In this document: positions 1-8,225 of the stretch, in pieces
How the letters are laid out: every line of letters begins with the position of its first letter
Numbering within the stretch: position 1 is the stretch's first letter
Assembly: GCF_023617245.1 (NCBI RefSeq)
Contig: NZ_CP067396.1
Location: forward strand, 3,100,001-3,164,000
DNA from: Lysobacter enzymogenes
Lineage (GTDB): Bacteria; Pseudomonadota; Gammaproteobacteria; Xanthomonadales; Xanthomonadaceae
Direction of reading: 5' to 3'
Length of the DNA: 64,000 nt
Translations under genes and position numbers: made by a program
The notes under the pieces: generated by a model
The model's database searches: none
What the model was told of the DNA's origin: nothing
The model's input: the letters and a program-made list of their open reading frames with translations, nothing else

Positions 1-2
1 AA

Positions 3-1364
3 GCGCGCGAACAGATCGACGCGCTCAACGCGCGCCACGGCGGCGGCTTCGTCCTGCTGCACCGGCCGCGACGCTGGAATCCCGGCGAGAACCTGTGGAT
101 CGGCTGGGAACGCAAGCGCGGCAAGCTCGAGGAACTCAACGCCTGGCTGCTCGGCGGCCCCTCGCCGTTCCAGGTCGAACACGGCGACCTGGCCAAGGCC
201 GTCGGCAGCAAGTACGTGGTGACCCTCGACGAGGACAACGACGACCTCACCGCCGGCGCGTTGCGCGAGCTGGCCGCGGCGATCGCCCATCCGCTCAACC
301 GCCCGGTGCTCGACGCCGACGGTACCCGGGTCGAGGCCGGCTACGTGGTGCTGCAGCCGCGCGCGATGATCTCGCTGTCGCGCGATTCCGCGCCGAGCCG
401 GCTGGAGCTGATGATCCACGCGATGATCGAGATCGAGACCAGCAAGGACTACCGCGCCGACAAACCCGCCGTGCACATCGACCAGGACCTGTTCGGGCAG
501 GCCGCGTACGGCGGCAAGGGCATCTACGACGTGGCGATGTTCCATCGCCTGACCCACGGCCGCATCGCCGAGAACACCATCCTCAGCCACGACGTGCTCG
601 AAGGCGGCATGGTCCGCGCCGGCGTGGTCAGCGACGTGGTCCTGCGCGAGAACTTCGTGCCGACCTTCCACGCCGCGATGCGCCGCAGCCACCGCTGGAT
701 GCGCGGCGACTGGCAGCTGCTGCCGTGGCTGCTGCCGAGCGTGCGCGACGCCTCGGGCGCGCGCGTGCGCAACACGCTATCGCTGTTCGGGCGCTGGAAG
801 ATCTTCCACAACGCGCTGCGCATGGTGCTGCCGATCGCCTCGCTGCTGTGTTTCGTGCTCGGCTGGGCGAGCTCGGCCGAGCCGGGGCTGTGGACGCTGA
901 ACCTGCTGGCGATCGCCTGGGTGCCGGCGGCCGTCGGCCTGTGCATCGGGATCGCGCGCAACCTGCTCTCGGGCAGCCTGCGCTCGGTCGTGCGCGGGGT
1001 GTGGTCGTGGCTGTCGCTGCGTTCGGCGAGCTTCATCTTCGGCGTCGACCAGGCCCAGACCGCGTTCGACGCGGCGGTGCGGGCGAGCTTCCGCATGCTG
1101 GTCTCGCACCGCAAGCTGCTGGAGTGGACCGCCTCCAGCGTGATGTCCGCGCGGCGCGGCCCGAGCCTGGGCCAGTACCTGCGGATGATGTGGATCTCGC
1201 CGGCGTTCGCGGTGGCGGTGGTCTGGCTGATCGGCCGGATCAACCCGCCGGCGCTGTCCAGCGCGATCCCGTTCGCGGCGTTGTGGGCCTGCGCGCCGGT
1301 GGTGGCGTGGTGGTGGAGCCAGAAGCCGCGCGCCGCCCACCCCGCTCCGCCTTCGCAGGCCTGA
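3..1364 (+). CDS. Cyclic beta-glucan synthase-like GT84 protein, C-terminal part (5' truncated)
   Basis: The reading frame is open from the window edge, so the N-terminus is missing and about 453 residues remain. The visible part is a processive family-84 glycosyltransferase region of the NdvB/cyclic beta-1,2-glucan synthase type. It has an LLHRPRRWNP motif near residue 20, VTLDEDND, a conserved region with ENTILSHDVLEGG, and the HRWMRGDWQ motif before the membrane segments. At least four hydrophobic helices follow: two after residue 270 and two near the C-terminus. In canonical NdvB a GH94 phosphorylase region follows the GT84 region. Here the protein stops about 20 residues after the last helix, so any such domain is absent from the C-terminus. 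It probably makes or elongates a periplasmic or extracellular beta-glucan at the inner membrane. It is separated by 193 bp from the carbamoyltransferase gene and is probably a flanking gene rather than part of the antibiotic locus. Confidence 0.8.
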   Translation, partial: AREQIDALNARHGGGFVLLHRPRRWNPGENLWIGWERKRGKLEELNAWLLGGPSPFQVEHGDLAKAVGSKYVVTLDEDNDDLTAGALRELAAAIAHPLNRPVLDADGTRVEAGYVVLQPRAMISLSRDSAPSRLELMIHAMIEIETSKDYRADKPAVHIDQDLFGQAAYGGKGIYDVAMFHRLTHGRIAENTILSHDVLEGGMVRAGVVSDVVLRENFVPTFHAAMRRSHRWMRGDWQLLPWLLPSVRDASGARVRNTLSLFGRWKIFHNALRMVLPIASLLCFVLGWASSAEPGLWTLNLLAIAWVPAAVGLCIGIARNLLSGSLRSVVRGVWSWLSLRSASFIFGVDQAQTAFDAAVRASFRMLVSHRKLLEWTASSVMSARRGPSLGQYLRMMWISPAFAVAVVWLIGRINPPALSSAIPFAALWACAPVVAWWWSQKPRAAHPAPPSQA

Positions 1365-1557
1365 CCCCGGTGCGAGGGCCGATCCGCCGCTGATCCCGAA
1401 CCGATGCCGCAGGCGCGGGCGTCCGCCGCGCACACGCCGGTCCGTTTCGCCGCACCGCTTCGCCGCCGTCGCCGTTGGATGCCACGCTTCGCCCATGCGC
1501 TATCGCTGAATCAGCTGTCCCCGCCACGCCAGGAACGCAAGGAAACGGGATCCGCAC

Positions 1558-3537
1558 ATGTTGATACTAGGTTTTTACGGTGGTCCGAGCACCGAGTTCG
1601 AAGCCGGTTCGCCGACCCAGACCCACGACGGCGCCGCGGTGCTGCTCAAGGACGGCGAGGTGATCGCCGCGATCGAAGAGGAGCGGCTCAACCGGATCAA
1701 GCATTCCTACACCGCGCCGTTGCGCGCGGCGCGTTTCGTCATGGACCAGGCCGGCGTCGGCCTGGACCAGATCGACCGCATCGCCATTCCGTACATGTCC
1801 GGCTCGGCCGAGCGCCTGCTGCGGCGGATGTACCTGGCCGACCCGTCGGCCGAGCACGCGCTCGACGTCGCCGACGCGCTGCGCGCGCAATGGCGGCGCT
1901 ACCTCGGCGCGGACGTGCCGCGCGAGAAAGTGCGCTTCGTCCCCCACCACATCGCCCACGCCACCGCGACCTTCGAGATGTCCGGCTTCGAGCGGGCGCT
2001 GGTGATGACCATCGACGGCCAGGGCGACACCGAGGCCGGCCTGACCCTCAAGGGCAGCGCCGAGGGCCTGGAGCTGCTGCACCGGGTGCCGATTCCCGAA
2101 TCGCTGGGCCACTTCTACATGCAGGCGATCGGCTTCCTCGGCTATCGCATGTTCGACGAATACAAGGTCATGGGACTGGCGCCGTACGGCGATCCCGAGC
2201 GCTTCCGCGCCCAGTTCGAGGCGATGTACGAACTGCTGCCGGACGGCCAGTGGCGGCTGCACCCGCACCTGCTCGACGGCATGTACGCGCAGCTGATGCC
2301 GCGGCGAAAGCGCGAGCCGATCGAGCAGATCCACAAGGATTTCGCCGCCTCGCTGCAACAGACCCTGGAAACGGTGGTGTTCCATGCGCTGCGCCACTAC
2401 CGCGCCAGCACCGGCCTGCGCGACCTGTGCCTGGGCGGCGGCGTCGCCCACAACTGCACCATGAACGGCAACATCCTGCGCTCGGGCCTGTTCGACAACG
2501 TATTCGTGCACCCGGCCGCGCACGACGGCGGCAACGCGCTCGGCGCGGCGCTGAGCGTGCACCGCAGCGAGGCGCGGCACCGGCCGCAGCGGCTGCGCAA
2601 CGTCTACTGGGGTTCGCCGCTCGGCGAGAGCGATTCGGTCGAAACCCGCCTGCGCGCCTGGTCGGACTTCCTCGACATCGCGCCGAGCGCGAACGTGGAA
2701 GAGGACGCGGCCGAGCTGATCGCAGACGGCAAGGTCATCGGCTGGGTCCAGGGACGCTCGGAGTTCGGCCCGCGCGCGCTCGGCAACCGCAGCATCCTCG
2801 CCGACCCGCGCCCGGCCGAGTTCAAGGGCCTGATCAACAAGATGATCAAGACCCGCGAATCGTTCCGTCCGTTCGCGCCGGCGGTGCTGGAGGAACAGGC
2901 CGCGGACTACTTCGAGCTGCCGGCCGGCGCCACCCGCTTCCCGTTCATGACCTTCGTGCTCAACGTGCAGCCGGACAAGCGCGAACTGCTCGGCGCGGTG
3001 ACCCACGTCGACGGCACCGCGCGGGTGCAGACGGTCTCGCGCGAGGACAGCCCGCGGTTCTGGCGGGTCATCGACGCGTTCCACCGCCGCACCGGCGTGC
3101 CGGTGGTGCTCAACACTTCGTTCAACAACAACATCGAGCCGATCGTCGATTCGCTCGAGGACGCGGTGGAGTGCTTCCTCACCACCGGCCTGCAGGCGCT
3201 GGTGGTCGGCGACTTCGTGCTGACCAAGAAGGACGGCGCGCAGCGCTCGGCCCTGGTGCCGCAGCTGCCCAACCACGTGCGCCTGCACGAACGCCGCCAG
3301 CGCGACGACGACGGCGAGGTGCGCGACACCTTCGAGCTGCGCCGCGCGGAATGGAACGGCGAAACCTGCAAGCCCCTGCCCGCCCCGATCTTCGGCCTGC
3401 TCAAGCGCATCGGCGATGCGCCGATCGAGCAGCTCGCGCGCGAGGCCGGCCTGGCGCTGGACGAGGTCATGCCGACGATGGAAGAACTCTGGGCGGAACG
3501 CTGCCTGGTCATGCGGCCGCAGGCCGCGCAACGCTGA
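1558..3537 (+). CDS. NodU/TobZ-family O-carbamoyltransferase
   Basis: A 659-residue carbamoyltransferase that should transfer a carbamoyl group from carbamoyl phosphate, through carbamoyl-AMP, to a hydroxyl group, usually on a sugar or polyketide. Conserved features are HDG near residue 23, PHHIAHA (His130, His131, His134) for metal and substrate binding, TIDGQGD (Asp153), YKVMGLAPYG, LGGGVAHNCTMNGN, the nucleotide-binding SEFGPRALGNRS block and VVLNTSFN near the end of the core. Beyond the core there is a tail of about 85 residues with a winged-helix-like pattern that is longer than in TobZ. The start at 1558 follows an AAGGAA ribosome-binding sequence. It is the first gene of a five-gene plus-strand operon and lies 19 bp upstream of the DUF6445 gene. 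Its likely substrate is the assembly-line product or a sugar attached to it; that is inferred from context. Confidence 0.92.
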   Translation: MLILGFYGGPSTEFEAGSPTQTHDGAAVLLKDGEVIAAIEEERLNRIKHSYTAPLRAARFVMDQAGVGLDQIDRIAIPYMSGSAERLLRRMYLADPSAEHALDVADALRAQWRRYLGADVPREKVRFVPHHIAHATATFEMSGFERALVMTIDGQGDTEAGLTLKGSAEGLELLHRVPIPESLGHFYMQAIGFLGYRMFDEYKVMGLAPYGDPERFRAQFEAMYELLPDGQWRLHPHLLDGMYAQLMPRRKREPIEQIHKDFAASLQQTLETVVFHALRHYRASTGLRDLCLGGGVAHNCTMNGNILRSGLFDNVFVHPAAHDGGNALGAALSVHRSEARHRPQRLRNVYWGSPLGESDSVETRLRAWSDFLDIAPSANVEEDAAELIADGKVIGWVQGRSEFGPRALGNRSILADPRPAEFKGLINKMIKTRESFRPFAPAVLEEQAADYFELPAGATRFPFMTFVLNVQPDKRELLGAVTHVDGTARVQTVSREDSPRFWRVIDAFHRRTGVPVVLNTSFNNNIEPIVDSLEDAVECFLTTGLQALVVGDFVLTKKDGAQRSALVPQLPNHVRLHERRQRDDDGEVRDTFELRRAEWNGETCKPLPAPIFGLLKRIGDAPIEQLAREAGLALDEVMPTMEELWAERCLVMRPQAAQR

Positions 3538-3556
3538 TGCCGAACAGGGAGCGGGC

Positions 3557-4483
3557 ATGTCCGTAATGTTTTCCCAGCCGCCGCGGGCCGGCGCCGAGGA
3601 TGTCGCGCTGAGCAAGGACGCGAGCATCGCCTGGCATGAGCTGGAGGGCCCCGGCGGGCTGCCGATGCTGGTGATCGACAACGCGCTGGAAGACCCGCAC
3701 CGGGTGCGCGAGTGCGCCTGGGCGTCGCGCTTCCACACGCCCGGGCCGAACGAGTACTACCCGGGCTGGCAGGCCACCGCGCAGATGTCGGGCGAGAAGC
3801 GGCTGATCCAGGACCTGGGCAAGTTGTTCCTGGACCGGCTGTGGTCGCGCGGCTGGCCGCCGCCGCTGACCGTCGCCGACCTGGTCCCGCACTCGACCTA
3901 CTCGGTGTTCGGCATGGACCACGAGGTGGCCCGGCGCAACGGCTACATCGACCAGCACGTGGACACGTTCTCGTGGATCGCCGTGGTCACCTACCTGTTC
4001 GAGCACGACGAACGCGCCGGCTACGACCGCGGCACCGCGTTCTGGAAGCACCGGCCGACCGACCTGAAGACCTTCTTCCTCGGCGACCTGCTGCAGGCCG
4101 CGCAGATCGAGCAGTTGTTCGGGCTCAACTTCATCGACCCGTTCCGCAAGGCCAGCGTGCGCCTGCGCGCGGCCAGCATGGCCGAGGCGCAGAAGCAGAT
4201 CCTGGAGAACCCCGCCTCGACCCGCCGGCTGTTCTCGCTGGAGGAGGACAACCACTGGAGCCTGCTGAAGTTCGTGCCGGCGCGCTTCAACCGCATGGTC
4301 GCCTACCCGACCTGGCAGTTCCATTCCATCGTCGACACTTCGCCGATCCAGGCCTTGTCGACGCGCAACGCGCGGCTGACCTACAACACCTTCATCCCCT
4401 ACCCCGTGCCCGCGGGACTGGGACCGCAACCGAAGTACCAGGGCGGCGGCTACGCCGCGATCGACGGCATGCGCGTGGGCTGA
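3557..4483 (+). CDS. DUF6445-like protein, possible Fe(II)/2-oxoglutarate-type oxygenase
   Basis: A 308-residue soluble protein resembling the DUF6445 family found in biosynthetic and halogenase gene neighbourhoods. The N-terminal segment (LPMLVIDNALEDPHRVRECA) is typical of that family. A possible iron-binding HxD...H triad is visible as His134/Asp136 in QHVDTF and His256 in WQFHSIVD. A run of conserved residues (GTAFWKHRPT) lies between them. The start at 3557 is chosen because CAGGGAGCGG sits just upstream; the frame itself is open further upstream into the preceding gene. It follows the carbamoyltransferase by 19 bp and precedes the amidohydrolase by 52 bp, so it is probably co-transcribed. 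Oxidation of a carrier-bound or released intermediate is a reasonable guess, but no substrate can be read from the sequence. Confidence 0.7.
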   Translation: MSVMFSQPPRAGAEDVALSKDASIAWHELEGPGGLPMLVIDNALEDPHRVRECAWASRFHTPGPNEYYPGWQATAQMSGEKRLIQDLGKLFLDRLWSRGWPPPLTVADLVPHSTYSVFGMDHEVARRNGYIDQHVDTFSWIAVVTYLFEHDERAGYDRGTAFWKHRPTDLKTFFLGDLLQAAQIEQLFGLNFIDPFRKASVRLRAASMAEAQKQILENPASTRRLFSLEEDNHWSLLKFVPARFNRMVAYPTWQFHSIVDTSPIQALSTRNARLTYNTFIPYPVPAGLGPQPKYQGGGYAAIDGMRVG

Positions 4484-4535
4484 GCGGCGCCGCCGGCAAG
4501 CCTTGCGACTTCACGTTCCCAGGAGAGCGACAGCA

Positions 4536-5891
4536 ATGAAGCCTTACACTCTGATTTCCGTCGACGGGCACGCGGGCCTGCCGACCGCGCAGTACCGCGA
4601 TTACCTGGAGCGCAAGCACCACGCCGCGTTCGACGAGGAACTCGAACAGCTGGCCCTGCTGCGCAAGGGCTTCCTGACCGCCGGCAAGAACGCCAAGCAG
4701 ACGCCGCTGATGTACCAGGCGCACATGCACCGTTACTCCGATCCGGGCAACGGCGAGATGCAGGAGCGCATCCGCGGCGCCTGGGACCTGGACGTGCGGC
4801 TCAGGGAGCTCGACGCCGAGGGCGTGATCGGCGAAGTGCTGTTCCCCGACGGCCAGGGTTTCAACTCGTTCCCGTTCGGCGGCTTCTTCGGCGAGCACCC
4901 GGTGCCGATCCGCGATCCGGAACTGCGCGCCGCCGGCGCGCGCGCGCACAACCGCTGGCTGGCCGAGTTCTGCGCCGCCAGCGGCGGGCGCCTGCAGGGC
5001 GTGGCGATGATCATGCCGTTCGACATCTGGCAGGCGGTCGCCGACGTGCGCTGGGCCTATGCGGCCGGCCTGCGCGGCATCGTCCTGCCGCCGCCGGACG
5101 AGACCTACCCGCCGTACCACGAGGCGGTGTTCGATCCGCTGTGGGCGGTGTGCGCGGAACTCGGCATGGCGGTGCATTCGCACGGCGGCGATCCGCCGAA
5201 GATCTACGGCCAGAACATCGCCTCGCAGACCCTGGCGATCCTGGAGTTGGGCTTCTTCCGCCGCCGCATCCTCGCCCAGCTGATGTTCGGCGGCGTGTTC
5301 GTGCGCCATCCGAACCTGCGCTTCGTCTACACCGAGGTCGGCATCGACTGGCTGCCCAACTTCATCGAGCTGCTCGAACACGTCTACCACAACGACTGGC
5401 TGCGCATGGGCCGCGCGCCGAAGCAGTGGCTGTCGCTGTCGCCGAAGGACGCGTGGGCGCGCAACTGCGCCGCGGCGGCGACCGCGGCGACCTTCGACGA
5501 GATCCAGCAGGCGCGCCGGCTCGGCTTCGACACGGTGATGTGGGGCGCGGACTATCCGCACGTGGAAGGCGGCTGGCCGCATTCCTGGGACGAGATCCGC
5601 CAGGCCTTCGCCACCGTCGGCGACGACGATCGGCGCAAGATGGTCGGCGAGAACGCCGCGCGCTTCTACCGCTTCGACCCGCAGCTGATCGAGTCGCTGG
5701 TGGCGAAGATCGGCCCGCCGGCCGGCACCTTCGTCAGCGACGAAGCGCCGCAGCGCCCGGAGTTCAGCGTGCACGACTTCACCAACGGCTGGGTCAACAC
5801 CTACGGCGGTTTCGCCCGCAACATGCGTTGGTCGCTGGACTCGCCCGACACCCATCCGGACTCGCGGCCGAACGCCAAGCGCGACTCCTGA
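4536..5891 (+). CDS. Amidohydrolase (amidohydrolase-2 family, TIM barrel)
   Basis: A 451-residue metal-dependent hydrolase of the amidohydrolase-2/ACMSD-like superfamily. The N-terminus has SVDGHAG (Asp10, His12), where family members carry their first metal ligands. GMAVHSHGGD supplies barrel histidines, YTEVGIDWLP lies on a later strand, and GADYPHVEGGWPHSWDE near residue 345 carries the expected catalytic Asp. A GENAARFYRFD block closes the barrel as in related decarboxylases and hydrolases. The start follows AGGAGAG nine bases upstream. The gene sits in the plus-strand tailoring operon directly before a luciferase-like flavin enzyme. Such amidohydrolases hydrolyse C-N or C-C bonds or decarboxylate; which of these applies is unknown. 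A hairpin and a short leader-like frame separate it from the next gene. Confidence 0.85.
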   Translation: MKPYTLISVDGHAGLPTAQYRDYLERKHHAAFDEELEQLALLRKGFLTAGKNAKQTPLMYQAHMHRYSDPGNGEMQERIRGAWDLDVRLRELDAEGVIGEVLFPDGQGFNSFPFGGFFGEHPVPIRDPELRAAGARAHNRWLAEFCAASGGRLQGVAMIMPFDIWQAVADVRWAYAAGLRGIVLPPPDETYPPYHEAVFDPLWAVCAELGMAVHSHGGDPPKIYGQNIASQTLAILELGFFRRRILAQLMFGGVFVRHPNLRFVYTEVGIDWLPNFIELLEHVYHNDWLRMGRAPKQWLSLSPKDAWARNCAAAATAATFDEIQQARRLGFDTVMWGADYPHVEGGWPHSWDEIRQAFATVGDDDRRKMVGENAARFYRFDPQLIESLVAKIGPPAGTFVSDEAPQRPEFSVHDFTNGWVNTYGGFARNMRWSLDSPDTHPDSRPNAKRDS

Positions 5892-5919
5892 GCCGCTAAA
5901 CCGCACCCGAACCCGCGGC

Positions 5920-5939
5920 CGGCCGCGTACGCGCGGCCG
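5920..5939 (+). other. Intercistronic hairpin with a UACG loop
   Basis: Perfect 8-bp stem (CGGCCGCG / CGCGGCCG) closed by a TACG loop, which in RNA is a stable UNCG-type tetraloop. It lies between the amidohydrolase stop and the next translated frame and has no following T-run. It therefore looks more like an mRNA-stabilising or processing hairpin than a Rho-independent terminator. Confidence 0.4.
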
Positions 5940-5964
5940 CGCCGATCCCCCGACGGAGGCGTCC

Positions 5965-6033
5965 ATGCAAGCCAAGCCGCACCCATCGAGGTCGCCCGCC
6001 CGGGCGGCCCGCCGCCAGGACGGCGGCCGATGA
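5965..6033 (+). CDS. Possible 22-residue leader peptide coupled to the flavin oxidoreductase
   Basis: A short frame starting MQAKPHPSRS and ending DGGR, rich in Arg, Ala and Pro. A strong GGAGG ribosome-binding sequence lies upstream at 5955-5959. Its TGA stop (6031-6033) overlaps the ATG of the flavin enzyme (6030-6032) as ATGA, a layout typical of translational coupling. The downstream gene itself has a weaker ribosome site (AGGA nine bases upstream). No homology is recognised. It may be only a translational enhancer, or a chance frame. Confidence 0.35.
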   Translation: MQAKPHPSRSPARAARRQDGGR

Positions 6034-7295
6034 AGGTCTCCATGTTCCACCTGATGCCGCTGCGCGACCTGCCCGCGGATTTCGAACAGCGCCATCGCTC
6101 GGTCTGGGTCGACGTGCCCTGGCACGAGTTGACCACGCCGGAGCGGGTCGGCCGGTTCTACAACCAGTCGCTGGACGAACTGATCTACGCCGCGCGTTGC
6201 GGCATCGACGGCGTCTGCGTCAACGAGCACCACCAGAACGCGTACGGCATGATGCCGAGCCCGAACCTGATGGGCGCGATCCTGGCCCGGCAGACCGCCG
6301 AGCTGGACGTGGCCTGCATCCAGCTCGGCGCGACCCTGCCCAACACCCAGCCGCCGATCCGCATCGCCGAGGAGTACGCGATGCTGGACTGCATCAGCGG
6401 CGGCCGCATCGTCGCCGGCATGCCGCTGGGAACGCCGTTCGACGCCAACTACTGCTACGGCATCACCCCGCTGGAGCAGCGCGAGCGCTACTACGAAGCG
6501 CACGACCTGATCCTCAAGGCCTGGCGCGAACGCGAGCCGTTCGCCTGGAACGGCAAGTACACCCAGCTGCCGATGGTCAACCTGTGGCCGCGGCCGATGC
6601 AGGACCCGCACCCGCCGATCTGGGTGCCCGGCAGCGGCAGCCTCAGCACCTGGGAATTCACCGCCCGCCACGATTACTGCTATTGCTTCCTGTCCTATCA
6701 CGGCATCCGCTTCGGCAAGAGCGTGATGGACAAGTTCTGGGAGTTCTCCGCCCGCAACGGCCACGACGCCAATCCCTACCGCACCGGCTTCCTGCAGTTG
6801 GTGGCGGTGGCCGAGACCGACGAACAGGCCGAGCGCGACTACTACGAGCACATCCGCTACTTCTACGACAAGACCCAGCACGTCGCGCCCGAGTTCACCC
6901 CGCCCGGCCACCAGGACTACCGCTCGATGGTCAACACCATCCGCAACCAGGTCTCGCAGGTGAACAGCGTGCGTTCGCGGATTCCGCAGTTCAAGTTCAA
7001 GGACTTCGTCGACAACCAGCTGGTGATCGCCGGCAGCCCGGCGACCGTGCGCGAGCAGCTGGCCGAATCGGTGCGCCAGCTGCGCGTGGGCAATCTGATG
7101 GTGCTGCTGCAGATCGGCTCGATGCCGCACGAACTCACGCTCAAGAACATCCGCCTGTTCTGCAGCGAGGTGCTGCCGCACCTGCGCGGCATCTGGGACG
7201 ACGAGGGCTGGGAGAACCGCTGGTGGCCGCAGCGCCTGCGCGGCGCGCGCAACGCGCCGGCGGCGCCGGCGCAGCCGGGATGGGTGGGCGCATGA
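6030..7295 (+). CDS. LLM-class flavin-dependent oxidoreductase (luciferase-like monooxygenase)
   Basis: A 421-residue bacterial-luciferase-like TIM-barrel protein that should use reduced flavin and oxygen to oxidise an organic substrate. Typical features are the N-terminal strand MKVSMFHLMPL, VNEHHQNAYGMMPSPNL near residue 68, a hinge around LGATLPNTQPPIRIAEE with DCISGGRIVAGMPLG, and a WVPGSGS segment near residue 200. The C-terminal part contains VIAGSPATVREQLAE, as in other family members. Its stop overlaps the start of the next hydrolase by four bases. With the amidohydrolase before it and the alpha/beta hydrolase after it, it may carry out an oxidation followed by hydrolysis of the polyketide-peptide, for example alpha- or N-hydroxylation or a Baeyer-Villiger-like step. 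The reaction is inferred, not seen. Confidence 0.88.
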   Translation: MKVSMFHLMPLRDLPADFEQRHRSVWVDVPWHELTTPERVGRFYNQSLDELIYAARCGIDGVCVNEHHQNAYGMMPSPNLMGAILARQTAELDVACIQLGATLPNTQPPIRIAEEYAMLDCISGGRIVAGMPLGTPFDANYCYGITPLEQRERYYEAHDLILKAWREREPFAWNGKYTQLPMVNLWPRPMQDPHPPIWVPGSGSLSTWEFTARHDYCYCFLSYHGIRFGKSVMDKFWEFSARNGHDANPYRTGFLQLVAVAETDEQAERDYYEHIRYFYDKTQHVAPEFTPPGHQDYRSMVNTIRNQVSQVNSVRSRIPQFKFKDFVDNQLVIAGSPATVREQLAESVRQLRVGNLMVLLQIGSMPHELTLKNIRLFCSEVLPHLRGIWDDEGWENRWWPQRLRGARNAPAAPAQPGWVGA

Positions 7296-8080
7296 ACATC
7301 GAGCAACGCGTGGTGCGCGCATGGAACGGCCGGATCAACACCCGCGTCGACGTGTGCGGCAGCGGCCCGCCGCTGCTGTTCCTGCACGGCGAGAGCGGCC
7401 ATTGGGACCCGTTCCTGGACCGGCTCGCGCAGCGCTACACCGTCTACGCGCCCGACTTCCCCGGCACCAGCCCCGGCGCCGAGCAGGAGATCGACGAACT
7501 GCGCGACATCTGGGACCTCACGCTCTACTTCGAGGAACTGCTCGACGCGCTCGGGCTGGAGTCGGTCGCGGTGGCCGGCCATTCCATCGGCGGCATGTTC
7601 GCCGCCGAACTGGCCGCGCACGCGCGCGCGCGCATCCGCCGGCTGGTGCTGATCGCGCCGGCGGGACTGTGGCGCGACGATCATCCGGTGCCGAACTGGT
7701 GGTCGATTCCGGCCGCGGAACTGCCGCAGCGCACCGTGGCCCAGCCCGACGGCCTGGTCGGCCAGATCATGTTCGCGGTGCCGCGCGATCGCGACGCGGC
7801 GATCGAACGGGTGATCCGCAAGACCTGGGCGCTGGCCTGCGCCGGCAAGTTCACCTGGCCGATCCCCGACAAGGGACTGGCGCGGCGCATCCACCGGATC
7901 AGCGCGCCGAGCCTGATCGTGTGGGGCCGGCAGGACCGGATGATCCCGCCGGTCTACGCCGAGGAATTCGCCGCGCGCATCGGCGGCGCGCGTACGCTGC
8001 TGGTCGACAACGCCGGGCACATCCCGCAGCTCGAACAGATGGACCAGGTCGGCGACGCGGTGATGCGTTTCCTCGACTGA
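7292..8080 (+). CDS. Alpha/beta hydrolase
   Basis: A 262-residue alpha/beta-hydrolase-fold enzyme with a complete triad. The oxyanion region is LFLHGESG near residue 29, the nucleophile elbow is GHSIGG (Ser98), the acid is Asp in WGRQDRMIPP and the base is His in NAGHIPQLEQ. The ATG overlaps the TGA of the flavin oxidoreductase (ATGA), so the two are translationally coupled. It is the last gene of the plus-strand operon and ends 25 bp before the large palindrome. The family includes esterases, C-C hydrolases and stand-alone thioesterases. Either cleavage of the ester made by a flavin-dependent oxidation or release of the assembled chain is possible. Confidence 0.88.
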   Translation: MNIEQRVVRAWNGRINTRVDVCGSGPPLLFLHGESGHWDPFLDRLAQRYTVYAPDFPGTSPGAEQEIDELRDIWDLTLYFEELLDALGLESVAVAGHSIGGMFAAELAAHARARIRRLVLIAPAGLWRDDHPVPNWWSIPAAELPQRTVAQPDGLVGQIMFAVPRDRDAAIERVIRKTWALACAGKFTWPIPDKGLARRIHRISAPSLIVWGRQDRMIPPVYAEEFAARIGGARTLLVDNAGHIPQLEQMDQVGDAVMRFLD

Positions 8081-8105
8081 GCCCCGCGCTGTCGCGATGA
8101 CTCCC

Positions 8106-8202
8106 TGTAGGAGCGGCGCAAGCCGCGACCGCGAATCCGCAACTGCGACGAAACCTTCGCCGTAGTCGCGGATTCGCGGTCGCGGCTCGCGCCGCTCCTA
8201 CA
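8106..8202. repeat. REP-like long inverted repeat between convergent genes
   Basis: Two 35-bp arms (8106-8140 and 8168-8202) are reverse complements with one mismatch, around a 27-bp centre. The outer end begins TGTAGGAGCGGCGC. It lies between the plus-strand hydrolase stop and the minus-strand DinB-like stop, where it could fold in either transcript and serve as a bidirectional terminator or 3' stabiliser. Repeats of this type are, to my knowledge, dispersed in Lysobacter-like genomes. Confidence 0.8.
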
Positions 8203-8225
8203 AGGCGACACCGCCTTCGCGATAG

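Noticed and set aside
95..1393. Alternative long frame over the glucan synthase
   Set aside because: It is composed almost only of Arg, Ala, Gly and Pro. The other frame shows the conserved GT84 motifs and membrane helices.
1475..1506. TTGGAT and TATCGC as a promoter before the carbamoyltransferase
   Set aside because: The 20-base spacer and weak -10 match make it no better than chance in this GC-rich gap. I see no better candidate.
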